Assembly: GCF_963259705.1 (NCBI RefSeq)
Contig: NC_081844.1
Location: forward strand, 41,171,341-41,235,340
Direction of reading: 5' to 3'
Source: Myotis daubentonii
Taxonomy: Eukaryota; Chordata; Mammalia; Chiroptera; Vespertilionidae
Length of the DNA stretch: 64,000 nucleotides
In this document: in pieces, positions 1 through 10,490 of the stretch
Layout of the letters: each line of letters begins with the position of its first letter
How positions within the stretch are numbered: position 1 is the stretch's first letter
Translations under genes and position numbers: made by a program
The notes under the pieces: generated by a model
The model's input: only the letters and a program-made list of their open reading frames with translations
Database searches by the model: none
What the model was told of the DNA's origin: nothing

Positions 1-91
1 CAGCTGCTCCTCAAACCAATACTCCTGAACCCTGCTCCCTGTTCCAATTGTGGGAGTACTCACTCCTTGAATCATGTTCCACTAAGCCAGC
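1..91. other. unassigned flank
   Basis: Short stretch before the probable LTR. No coding, RNA or repeat signature was recognised. Confidence 0.4.
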
Positions 92-607
92 TGTTGGGTC
101 CAAGTCCCTCTGCCAGGGACTGGACCTCCTTGGACGCCAGGCATTAGAAGATGGAGAAGACATGAGAAGTCATGGGTATATAAGAGAGGCTTTATTGCAG
201 TCTTAGTAGCCATTGCTAGTAAGGAGCCGTTAGATAAAACAGTTCTTCAAAGCAAAGTCCTACAAAGTAGCCACACACCAGCTGGTTAACAGTACATCTT
301 TCCTACAAAGTAGTCCCCAACATAGGAACCATGCAAAGCGGCTGCTGTACACACAGCTGCCCTCCATTAAAGCAGCCTCACATAACAGCAGCCTCTTGCT
401 GTCTGGTCAGTGACATACTTTTATACAAGTTCAAACAAGCTCAAACAAAAGCGGCTTTATGCCAAATATTGATCTCAGTATTTGGGCTACAGAAAGGCAT
501 GCCTGCTCAGTCTACAGCTTGCTACGTCCTTGCTTTTGCACCTGCACATAGCAAATTAGCCTTAAACACCCTGATTAGGATTCCCATGCTCAGAGTGGCC
601 TTGAACA
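92..607 (-). mobile_element. probable solo LTR of an endogenous retrovirus
   Basis: Read on the minus strand this 516-bp block starts TGTTCAAGG and ends GGACCCAACA, the TG...CA form of an LTR. A minus-strand poly(A) signal (TTTATT on the plus strand, near 192-197) sits about 100 bp before the 3' end, where an R/U5 boundary would fall. The six flanking bases are gccagc at 86-91 and tccagc at 608-613, a 6-bp duplication with one mismatch. The 3' end resembles the LTR at 38,496-39,051, which also ends GGACCCCAACA. The 100-codon plus-strand frame inside is antisense to the LTR and probably spurious. The boundaries are inferred, so this is less secure than the three LTRs with perfect duplications. 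Confidence 0.5.
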
Positions 608-2666
608 TCCAGCACAGGGTCCTCACTAGGTAGAACATATAAAGCTGCACTAAACTGTCCACGCATTAAATCAATCTAGGATTTAGCTGTGAAGGGGAGG
701 AATAGGGAAGACTCTATAAGAAACATCCATTAGGGAAAATAATCATGTGATGAGTCCTTTGTCATGGGAATGATAGAATTTCTTGCCTTTTAATATATTT
801 GTCACTGAAGAGTAAGAACAATTTCCCAAAAGGAAAAACTCATGACATATTGAGCCAGCTCTAAAAATCTTAGATTTCACTTTACTATTCACATCTTAAC
901 ATGGACTTGAAACATGATAACGTTTTCTATATTTTCTGTTGTTTCTAAGAAAGGTATTAATGATGGTTCCCGTTGGATGTATTCCTCACAGTTGTTTTCC
1001 ATATTACCTTATCCCATAGCTCACAGTGACTCTCAGGTTTGTTGATGGCTCTTGCTATTCATGGTTCTTCTGAATATAGTGGTTCCTATTAGTAGCTTCT
1101 CTGTGAAATACAGGGTTATAAAAATGCATCGAGTTTTGAATCATTTACTTGTAATGCTATTTTTCCATTCAATATATTAACTGAGAACCTATATTGTGTA
1201 TGCAACAGTATGTATTTGCTACAGTGGTTAAAAATAATCTATATCCAAACCTTGACGGAGCTCTTACTTTAGTGAACAAAAAGAGAGAAATAATAAATGG
1301 CTATTCACATAAACAATGTAACTTAAAAGACAGTAAGGGTCAGAAAGCTAGTGTCTGAGGATAGCAGTCAGTGATTCTAGATGGGATGACATTTCAGAGA
1401 GGCCGTCTTGAGGAGGATGCAGGCAAGAATGCAGTAGACAAGCTGAACCGAAAGTCCCCAGACTTGGGGGCAGGACAAACATAGCATGAACAGGAAGCAC
1501 GTAGACCACTGTGACTGGGACAGTGGAAGGGAGAGGTAGAGAAGTCAGAGTTGAGGTTGGAGAGACAGGCAAGGACTTGATCATGTTGGGGACTTGTGGA
1601 AATAATTTTTCCTAGGTATGATGCAAAATTCATTGGAAGGCTCTAAAGCAGAGTGGATTTCCAAATTCATTTAGAATAGCCCTTTATCCTTAGAAGTATT
1701 CAAATTTGGCAATAGCTACTAATTCATCTATGAATGCTTTTATTTACCAAAAGTAGAGTGGCATTTATGCAAATTAAGTACAAGAAAGACCTTAGATGTT
1801 CCTTATTTAGGAAACTTAGGTTTGCAGAAAAAATATGAGTGTTTCACTTGAATTGTATACACTATTTTACTGGTATTTTTATTGTAGCACACCTTTAAAG
1901 CATAAAAGACAATGAAAAATAAGAAAAAGAAAGTTATGGATTCATCATCACATTAATAAAATCCCTTTCAGTACCTTTCTGTGATGACTAATTAAAGTGT
2001 TTAGAATATCTCAGAGTTAATCACCAATTTGGATTTGATTCCATTTATATAAAGTACTAGAATAAGCACTATGAAAAGAACAAAATACAAAATGCAAAAT
2101 GATAGAGTAATTGTTACATTAGTTATGAATGAATTAAAACTTCTAATTAAAGTAAAAATTTATACTGATAAAAAACCAGGATTGACTAAAATTATATTTT
2201 GGAGACATATCTAAATATAAGATCATAAAGATGGTTAAAATCTGAGCAAAAGGGTATCATGACAAAAGTAATAAAATCTGGTATGAATTTAATAATACAA
2301 GGAAAGTAGGCTTTAGACAAAAAGTATAATTAGACACAAAGAGGAATATTTTATGATGATAAAGAATCAAATTAATAGCAGTTCTAGACTAAACAGTCAC
2401 ATAAGAAAATAGCTAGGAATGGGAAAAACACCAAAGTAAAAAAACAACAACAAACAAACAAAAAACCCAACAGGCTTTTACTTTAAGAATGATAAATCCT
2501 TCTCTCTAGAGAGACTTGCCAGCAGATATCCACAGGTATTTCATTACCATATTTATGATAAATCCTTGCCCAAGATGATTCTCAGCAAGGGTATAAGATC
2601 AACATGAATTGTTTAGAGCATCTCAGATCTTCCTTCCAAGCATATAAATGTTAGTTTCCTCTAAAG
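608..2666. other. AT-rich non-coding DNA, unassigned
   Basis: No host gene is visible. The part from about 1,360 to 1,620 is purine-rich and reads like a decayed ancient mammalian interspersed repeat that I cannot classify. The rest is AT-rich with short A-tracts and a (CAAA)-type run near 2,445-2,465. The two 78-79 codon minus-strand frames here overlap each other and show no protein signature. Confidence 0.5.
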
Positions 2667-2889
2667 CAGCGGTTCTCAACCTGTGGGTCGCGACCCCTTT
2701 GGGGGTCGAACGACCCTTTCACAGGGGTCACCTAAGACCATCGGAAAACACATATATAATTACATATTGTTTTTGTGATTAATCACTATGCTTTAATTAT
2801 GTTCAATTTGTAACAATGAAATTGGGGGTCACCACAACATGAGGAACTGTATTAAAGGGTCGTGGCATTAGGAAGGTTGAGAGCCACTG
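2667..2889 (+). mobile_element. SPIN non-autonomous hAT element, copy 1
   Basis: The 223-bp element starts CAGCGGTTCTCAACCTGTGG and ends GGTTGAGAGCCACTG, giving hAT-type terminal inverted repeats. The subterminal GGGTCGCGACCCC and GGGGTCGAACGACCC palindromes and the tail phrase CATGAGGAACTGTATTAAAG match the SPIN family as I remember it. SPIN elements are known from bats and several unrelated tetrapods and are the standard example of horizontal DNA-transposon transfer. The middle is AT-rich and diverged from the copy at 39,306. No clean 8-bp target duplication can be seen. No transposase is encoded. Confidence 0.85.
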
Positions 2890-3021
2890 CAAAGCATATG
2901 GACATTCAAAGGAAGAGGAGTGACTACTTAGGCTTAGCATCTGATGAAATGAGGAAGAAAGGGAGGGCATGTGTTGGGTGGCAACACCTGCCTGATTTAT
3001 ACCACTTTGCAAATTAGTTCA
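2890..3021. other. spacer between SPIN and Helitron
   Basis: About 130 bp of unique-looking sequence containing no recognised feature. Confidence 0.4.
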
Positions 3022-3093
3022 TCCTATCTAATAAAAGAGAAAAATGGTAATTGGCGTACGACGATACCCTTTTCATTGGCTAATCAGGGCTAT

Positions 3094-3181
3094 ATGCAAA
3101 TTAACTGCCAACTAAGATTGGCAGTTAACTGCCAACTAAGATTGGCAGTTAACTGCCAACAAGATGGCGGCTAATTTGCAT
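3094..3181 (+). promoter_or_regulatory. octamer and YY1-type motif cluster in Helitron 5' end
   Basis: An octamer (ATGCAAAT, 3,094-3,101) is followed by three tandem 24-bp units (AACTGCCAACTAAGATTGGC type) and then CAAGATGGCGGC (3,160-3,171), which matches the YY1 consensus. A second octamer (ATTTGCAT, 3,174-3,181) adjoins it. A reverse CCAAT box (ATTGGCT) lies just upstream near 3,075. The motifs are visible directly; binding is inference. Confidence 0.5.
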
Positions 3182-3469
3182 ATGTAGGCACAATGCAGGG
3201 AGGCGAAAGGGAAAGCAGGAAGAAGCCCCCTGCCACTGACAGTGATCGGAAACCCAGGGGGGAGCTAAGAGCTGGGGGGCCGCCTTTGCCCTGCCCCCCA
3301 GCCATGATCAGAGACTCAGGCGCCTTTGCCGCCATGGCCAGTGATAGCAGGAAGTAGGGGTGGAGCCAGCGATGGGAGCTGGGCACGGTCGAAGCTGGCA
3401 GTCCCGAGAGCTAGGGGTCCCTTGCCTGGGCCTAAAGCGAAGCCCAGGATCGCGGGGCCGCTGCAGCTG

Positions 3470-4060
3470 CGGGTCCCCGCTGCCCGAGCCGGATGCCTCA
3501 GCCAGAGGCGTTAGGCCTGGGCAGGGGCGGAGTCTGCAATCGCGGGGAGCTGGGGGTCCCCTGCCCAGGCCTGACACCTCTTCTGGAGGCCTCAGGCCTG
3601 GTCAAGGGGCCGATCCGGTGATTGGTGATCAGAGGGTGATGAGGGTCAACTCCTCTGGCCGAGGCATCAGGCCTGGGCGGGGGGCGGTGCCGGGGATTGG
3701 GGGGATATGATGGTCCCCTTGCCCAGGCCTGAAGCCTGGGTCAGAGGCGTCAGGCTTGGGTGAGGGGTGGAGCAAGCGATCAGAGGGAGATGGGGGTCCC
3801 CTGCCCAGGCATGATTCCTGGGCCAGAGGCCTCAGGCCTGAGCGGGGGCCAGAGCCAGTGATCGGGGGGAAATGGGGGTCCCCTGTCCAAGCCTGACACC
3901 TCTGGCGGAGGCATCAGGCCTGGGCAAGGGGCAGAGCCAGCAATCGGAGGGGTCTGGGGGTCCCCTGCCCAGGCCTGATGCCTGGGCCAGAGGCATCAGG
4001 CCTGGGATGGGGCAGAACCAGTGATGGGGGGAAATGAGGGTCCCCTGCCCCGGGGGTCAA
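3470..4060 (+). repeat. degenerate ~100-bp GC-rich tandem repeat inside Helitron
   Basis: The units share GATCGGGGGGAAATGGGGGT, a CCCTGCCCAGGCCTGA block and a CCAGAGGCATCAGGCCTGGG block. At least five units can be followed by eye. The same repeat occurs in the copy at 29,173-30,220, so it belongs to the element family. Confidence 0.7.
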
Positions 4061-4156
4061 TGCCTGAGGGCTCCCAGTATGTGAGAGGGGGCAGACTGGG
4101 CTAAGGGACACCCCCCCACAAACCCAGTGCACGAATTTCATGCACCGGGCCCCTAG

Positions 4157-5507
4157 TTATAGAATAAAAGTAGAAGTTTCTTTCTGTTTGTATTATTGAA
4201 GTACTGAAATTGACCTCTGATAATGAGTGGGGCTTTAATTCTCTTCAGCAGGAATTCCAGCCATGATGTAGGTTAGTTGTGAAATATGTGTAGGATTTAC
4301 AAATTTGGTTTACATATAAATAAGAGTGAATTCAAAGTAGTCTAAAATATCATAAATCTTTTGTGTGTGTGTAAGCATGGTTATTAGATCACTAAGTTGT
4401 GTCCATTACCCATAACCAACCCTACCTACAATGAATATCTATTGTTTCAAATACATGTAATTGCAGAATTTATAGTTAGTGAGAAAATTTGCTTTCATTC
4501 CATCACCTATTTTGATAAAAAAAAATATGGCTGCTACTATGAAAAGGTGCCCTAATAGTTTAACAGATTCAATTTTGTATTATAAGGTAAAAGAAAACCG
4601 AAGGAAAACAACAACCACTACAATTGTGACAGTATTCAACCTAGCTTCTCCTTGCAACTTTCAGTTTTATCATTGCTCTGTTTCTTAATTTTAATTCACA
4701 TTTTACTGAGTCTAGGGAATTTTAAAAACTTCTAGAAAGACACTGTGTCAACTTAAATTTGAATTGATATAAAACTGTAATGACTCTGACCCTTTTATTT
4801 CAACTCTCAAAAAATAAAGCAAAACAGCAACAACAACAAAAATAGTGCAATGAAATGACAATTTACTTAGCATACATTTTTATCTCATTTAACTTTATGG
4901 CAATTTTTTAAAACCCTCTAAAGTTTATAGAGCAATTAAACTATGTTCTCAGTCAGGAGAAAAACAACAACACACAAACACATAAAAGAGCAATAAGCTA
5001 AGTAGTAATTTCCAGACACCAGGCTCATTTTTATTATTACCTATTCAAGTAGGGTATTTGTTATATAAAATAAGTAGTTCCTGCTGCAAATGAAAATTTA
5101 TTTTTGTCTCTCAGACATATTAATATTTTTGTTATAACAGAGAATCACAGTGCAACCTTATCAGATCAATCAACAAATTAAATTAATAAAAAATTGAAAG
5201 GATCCCTTTTTATTGTTTCGCATTTGAATTGATGCTGAATTTGCAGCATAGACTACTGAATTAAATTCAATAAAATACACAGAGATTAACATGATCTTTT
5301 AATGATGATGTAGCATTACCTTAGAAACCTAATCAAATATTGAACGTGATGAAATTGATTTTGTTTTGGGATAGACTTGAGAAATTCTTCAAAGATTACT
5401 AAGTGAATAGAAGTATTTGAAAACTGCTGCAATCAATCAAATAAACACAAAAGTATAGGCCTTATAAATACAAGCATAGACATTTATATAATACCTGGAC
5501 AAATATT
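4157..5507. other. AT-rich non-coding DNA, nothing recognised
   Basis: AT-rich sequence with short (A)n and CAACAA-type tracts. No gene, RNA or repeat family could be assigned. Confidence 0.5.
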
Positions 5508-5522
5508 TTCAGTGATTTTTTT

Positions 5523-5742
5523 TAAATCCTCACCTGAGGATATTTTTTCAGAGAGAGAGTGGAGAGAGAGGGAACGACAGAGAGAAATATCCATGTGAGA
5601 GAAACACATCAATTGGTTGCTTCCTGAAAACCCAGGCCTGGGAGGAGTCTATAACCAAGATACAAGCACTTAACTAGAATAGAACCGGGATCTTTCAGTC
5701 CACAGGACAATGCTCTATTCACCCAGCCAAACCATCTAGGGC
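5523..5742 (-). mobile_element. Ves-type SINE
   Basis: On the minus strand the right end reads as a tRNA-derived head (AGCCCTAGATGGTTTGGCTG...), followed by B-box-like sequence and a pyrimidine-rich tail, which is the Ves SINE layout. It is flanked by ttcagtgatttttt (5,508-5,521) and ttcagtaatttttt (5,743-5,756), a 14-bp duplication with one mismatch. The body is moderately diverged. Confidence 0.85.
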
Positions 5743-5756
5743 TTCAGTAATTTTTT

Positions 5757-6976
5757 ATAAAACACTACTTTGCCTATTTTAAAAATATTTTCCCATAGTA
5801 TTTACTTGACACATTTGTTAAAAATCAATTGGCCTATATGAGTTAATTTATTTATTGCCTATTTATTTTTTAGTGTGATCTCTATATCTATTTTTATGCT
5901 AATATGCCAATTGCTTAATTGTTCATTTTTTATATTACATCTTTTATTATGCATAATTTTCTATATTTTTTCTTTACTGAGAAGCATTTTGATATTCCAG
6001 ATCACTCATATTACCATGGAAAAGCTAGATTCAGATTGTCCATTTTTTATTTGAATTGTGATAAATTTAGAAGAATTTGGGAGAGAACTGATACTTAAAG
6101 AATATTGGGTCTTCCAATCTAGAAAAAAAGAGAAGAGTATGTTAATACCCTTATTTGATGATTATGGCTGAGTTTCTTTGATATTACATCAAAACTGGAC
6201 AAGTGGTAGTTACAAAAGTTTAGTTGAAACGTGTAACTTGAAAACATATAAATTAACTTCTTATAACCTGTTACACTAAAACCCATTGATTTATTTTACA
6301 CTTTTAATAGATTATTTTACTCATGTATAATTGTGTAATATAATGCCTTGGTCATTGAGAAAATGTTAGTTCACTGATAAATGCAAATTTTCCAAAGGTT
6401 GACACATTTCTTAGATTGTATTTTGGCAGGCAGTCTGGCACAGAACTCTTGAACTCATATATACCATGCTGAGTGTGCAAAAATTTTCAAGGCTGTGACC
6501 TCAAGTTCTATTATGAAAGCCACTTCTCAGGAATGATTATACAGGTGGAGATAGAGAAATGAGATAATGTGTAACAGGAATGTAATACATAGCATCACAT
6601 CATACTCAGGGGATGTGTCAATGTAGATCCCATAACCTCAGGGTTCCTTTCTTGTGGTGGACTCACTGTACCTGCTGGCTCTCTGTCCTGTGGGGTTTGT
6701 TTAGAGCACAAGAAACAAGTGCAACTATACTGTTATTCCTACCACTGCTTTTCTGAGATAAAGTCTATTATGTCTGAGCCAGTAGTCTCATATACAGTTA
6801 TTTGGGTAGGAAATCTCCTGCTTCTAGCTCCCCTTTGCATTATCAAACTTACTAAAATAGAGTAAAATCCAAATATTTCTGGCAATGAGGATATTCTGGC
6901 AATGGTGATATAAATACAACCTTCTTCTAAAAGAGAGGAGTGAAGTACCTCAGGCTGATTTCTTGTTTCACTGATT
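5757..6976. other. AT-rich DNA, possible ancient LTR remnant 6,420-6,950
   Basis: 5,757-6,400 is AT-rich with nothing recognised. About 6,420-6,950 is more balanced in composition and reads like an old, decayed interspersed repeat, perhaps an LTR. I cannot name a family and see no TG...CA ends. Confidence 0.3.
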
Positions 6977-7082
6977 TATGCATTCACCGGTTGATTCTTG
7001 TACGAGTTGTATGAGGCCTGACTGGGGACTAAGCCTGCAACCTTAGTGTATCGGTACAGCCAAGCTACCTGTTCAAGGCCCT
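6977..7082 (-). mobile_element. degenerate tRNA-derived SINE fragment
   Basis: The phrases GGTTGATTCTTGTACG, TGACTGGGGACTAAGCCTGC and CAACCTTAGTGTATCGG correspond to the antisense of a tRNA-related SINE head (family consensus GACCGGGGATTGAACCCGCAA). Strongly diverged, with no target duplication seen. Confidence 0.55.
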
Positions 7083-7654
7083 TAATCTAGTCATTTCAAA
7101 GAGTGGTGGGATATTAGAAAGATGAAATAGTTTGTTTATGTCTGATTTGCTATAAGTATATAGATGTCACTAAAAGACTATTGCTTTCAACTCTTTTGTT
7201 TGTTCAAGTCGGCTTTTCCAAACGATGGACTTAACGATGGCTGTATCTGGAGGGAGAGTGCCATAGTCAGTGCTTCGTAGCTTCCAGGAGAGGGGCCACC
7301 TCTAGGAAATGTATGTCTATTTCCCAAACAATCATAGAATCTCTGCATGACAGCAGTGCACATGCAAGGGTGACATAGTTTTAAAACTTTTAAGCAGGAA
7401 AAAAATAATGGTATGATAAAGTATCCTAGAGTCTTCTACCCTTATGGTAGCCATTTACTCCTATGGGTCTATATTCACTGTTCTAAATCTCTCATTTTCA
7501 TTACATGAACTGTTAGTAAATGTGTCTCTGTGTTTCTCCTAATGTCATCTGATGAAGGCACACTTCTATTAATCCAACATTGGGTTTAATTTTGATAAAT
7601 AATGGGTAGTCACATAATTGGCTGTATCTAGGGTCAGTGTAAGGGACTTATTGA
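7083..7654. other. non-coding, nothing recognised
   Basis: Mixed-composition sequence lacking open frames of note and any recognised repeat. Confidence 0.4.
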
Positions 7655-8350
7655 ATATAAAGAGGGCTGAGAACAATGAAATATTATTCAGCCATTTTAA
7701 AAAAAGAAAATCCTTCCATCTGCAACAACACAGATGGACACAGAAGACATCATGCTAAGTGAAATAAGCCAGATACAAAATGACAAATATTACATGATTC
7801 TGCTTATCTCTGAGATCTAAAAAAATATCTAATTTTAACAGCAGGAAGAATGGTGATTAGCAGAGGCAGCAAGTGGTAGAAAGGGGGAGATATTAATCAA
7901 AGGTACAAACTCTCAGATACAAGATGAATAACTTATGGAGATCAAATATATAGCATGGTGACCATAGGCAATAATAATATATTGTTTACCTAAAAGTTTC
8001 GAAGAGAATAGTCTCAAGTGTTCTTAACCCTTTGCGGTCCAATTTTATTTTTGGAGTTCAAACAGTCTGGTCCAAATTAATTGACGGGATTGAATGTTTA
8101 ACCAGTTTGCGGTGTCTCAGCCTCGACGTTGGACCTGCTCCTAGCGCCTGGTCTGTCAAGTCAGCCTGCACGTTGGACCGAAAAGGGTTAACACACACAC
8201 ACACACACACAACTGTGTGAGGTGATGTATATGTTAACTTGATTGTGGCAATCCATCATTTTGCTATGTACACATATATCAAAACACCACACTGTGCAAT
8301 TTAAGTGTATACAATTTTTGTATGTCAATCATAACCTCAATAAAGTTGGG
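7655..8350 (+). mobile_element. L1 3' end, split by a piggyBac MITE
   Basis: 7,655-8,023 contains typical late ORF2 and 3' UTR L1 phrases (AACACAGATGGACACAGAAG, CATGCTAAGTGAAATAAGCC), followed by ATAGCATGGTGACCATAGG. 8,192-8,350 continues with TTGATTGTGGCAATCCATC and GTCAATCATAACCTCAATAA. The element is 5' truncated and old (L1M-like). The two halves are continuous except for the MITE at the TTAA site. Confidence 0.8.
8024..8191. mobile_element. piggyBac-type MITE with TTAA duplication
   Basis: The 168-bp unit is bounded by TTAA on both sides. Its ends are CCCTTTGCGGTCC and, read inward from the right, CCCTTTTCGGTCC, a 13-bp terminal inverted repeat with one mismatch. TTAA duplication plus CCCTTT ends is the piggyBac signature. 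It sits inside L1 sequence, which reads through when the element and one TTAA are removed. The 62-codon frame crossing it into a (CA)n tract is not a gene. Confidence 0.9.
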
Positions 8351-10490
8351 GAAATGCTAGCTTTATCTTTCATAAAAATTTTTAAATAAAAAGGGCTGAG
8401 ATATATTTTATTGAATAGTAAAGAGTAGGAAGAGAAAATGTGTGCAACTTCAAGTGTGTTTATTCTAAGATGCATAAACACAAGCTTATATTGAAAATAA
8501 TTTGAAATGTCTGAGTTGATTTTTTTAAGATAAAGATACTGTGCACATTTCCATAGTTTTCAAATGCAATTTCTCAGTGTTTGTAGATATTGTAATATTT
8601 TGAGGAAAATATTTCAAATACATTTTCGTCAAGATTGTGAAGTGCCAATTTTGATCACTTTCCCCACAGTTTGTGACTGCGCTCTGCAGGTTTTTTGGAT
8701 CCAATCCAATTTTGTTTGTGGATCCAGTTGGCAGACCATTTGCTCTACAGATTTCTAGTGCTAATGCCGTTGAACAAAGAATGAGGCCCTTGCATAACAG
8801 AAGGTCAGTCACTACCTTTCAAGTGAGGGGATGAGAAAGCCATGTGAAATCTTTGTAAAGAGAGAACAATTAGGTGTCTGCCGCCCTATGAGCTGCCATA
8901 GCAACCCATCACCCAAAGTGTACAGACTATTTTAAGAAGCAGGGATTTCCCACACGGCCTGTGAAAGAGGGCCTTTAATCCATGTGCTTTATAATTTCTG
9001 CACTAAAGTTTTGTTTTATTTCATTTTGTTAGGTGCAATTTAAAAAATTAGCATAATCCAAAAACTGTTGGCTCCCATGTGCTACTATCAAAAGTTGTAT
9101 GATTATGATTTCTCAAACCACTGAACTCTGCTTTTTTCTAGGTATGAAAGAAATTTCCCCCAACATATCAATAAGATATCTGACATATTATTAGTATAGA
9201 TTAAAACTGCCTTTGCATGCATAATACATTTATACATAAAAATAAACTGGCATGGGTATGAATCTGACAGAATATGTTACTTTGGCTCAACTAAAGCATC
9301 TCAATTTTAAATTAAAATTATGCATAAATAAGAGTAACATCTTTTTGGCAGCTTTTTCAGACTCTTCACTAAAATAACTATAAAGATGACAAATGTTAAA
9401 AATTAATAATAATATAGAAAATTAAGATTTAGAAAAAAAATATTAGCACCAGAAATATGAGGTGCTAATTTCAAGTTGATGAAATGGAATTAGACGAACA
9501 TTCTGGAGACCACCATGCTATGGCCACTCCTGAAATTGATAAACATAGCTCTGTAAAAGCAAGTAGGATGGTGCTGTTGAACCAGGACAAAGCAAAATGC
9601 TACTCTCTACCTACCTACCTCCCCTAACCCAATCAGTGATTTAAAAAAAAATTCTCCCAGCCAATTTGAGAATTAAACTCTTATTTGTCATTTGACAAAA
9701 ATATTGCCTTCTAAGTGCCAGGTACTGGGGAAATAAATTATTATGTTCAGGAGGAAAAGCCTTTTTGCAATGCATTTGGGAGCATGCAGCAAAAACTGAC
9801 ATAGGTAGTATTAAAATAGCACAAGTTCTGCTTGCAGTGCATTTTATGGATTAGAGATTATCACCCACACCTATGTTATGAGTAAAGGAAATAACAATGG
9901 TTAAGATGATCTTATTTCAGGACTGTAGAATAAACTAGATGAAAGATATACATTAATCTGAAACACATATTGGAAAAGTAACAATGGGAATAATCAGTTG
10001 AGAACTATAGGCAAAACTCTGAGTCAATGTGAATATGCCAGAGAAATAGTATGGAAGGAAAAGAAGAATGGATCGAAAACCTGGGGAGTGGTGTTGTTAG
10101 AGGCTGGAGGAACAATATCCCCACTGCTGCTGCTTCCTTCCCTGTAGAGAGAGTTCTTCTTGCCTAATAGTCCTATCCCTTTCTGTCTTTTGAATCCTTC
10201 TTCCATTAAATCGGTGCCTTTGGACAGAGAAGCAAGCATGCATATTTTGGACATCTTGGTCACTTTCTCTCGTCCTTTGAGTACTAGCCTATCTGTAGGG
10301 AAATAATGTTTTGCCCTGTTCTGTGCCTAGGATGACAGAGCCCTGACTCTATAGGGAGTATGTACCATTCAAAGCTGCAGCCTCCATTGCCAACTTTAAC
10401 AGAATTAACTAAGTAAACAAACAAAAATAAATGAGTAAAGTGTAATTCTTATATCTGCCCCAAACTTTATATACTGTATATATAGCAGTA
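8351..10490. other. AT-rich non-coding DNA
   Basis: No exon-like or RNA feature is recognised. Overlapping opposite-strand frames of 95 and 64 codons near 8,525-8,812 have no family signature. A short (CTAC)n run lies near 9,608-9,622. Confidence 0.45.

Larger units (their letters stand above)
3022..4156 (+). mobile_element. HeliBat-like non-autonomous Helitron, 1.1 kb
   Basis: The element begins TCCTATCTAATAAAAGAG directly after an A and ends GGGCCCCTAG directly before a T, the A^T insertion and CTAG 3' end expected of Helitrons. A hairpin (gtgca, loop, tgcac, 4,130-4,145) precedes the 3' end. The 5' 180 bp holds a CCAAT-type box, two octamer motifs, three copies of a 24-bp unit and a YY1-type motif. 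From about 3,470 to 4,060 the body is a degenerate tandem repeat of roughly 100-bp GC-rich units built on AGGCCTGG and GGGGGTCCCCTGCCCAGG. There is no Rep/helicase coding. The 60-116 codon frames are by-products of the GC-rich repeats. A minus-strand sister lies at 29,173-30,220. Confidence 0.9.

Noticed and set aside
331..633. 100-codon plus-strand frame
   Set aside because: Antisense to a probable LTR and runs past its inferred end; no family signature.
3360..3710. 116-codon GC-rich frame
   Set aside because: Falls in the tandemly repeated Helitron body; several frames are open at once because of base composition.
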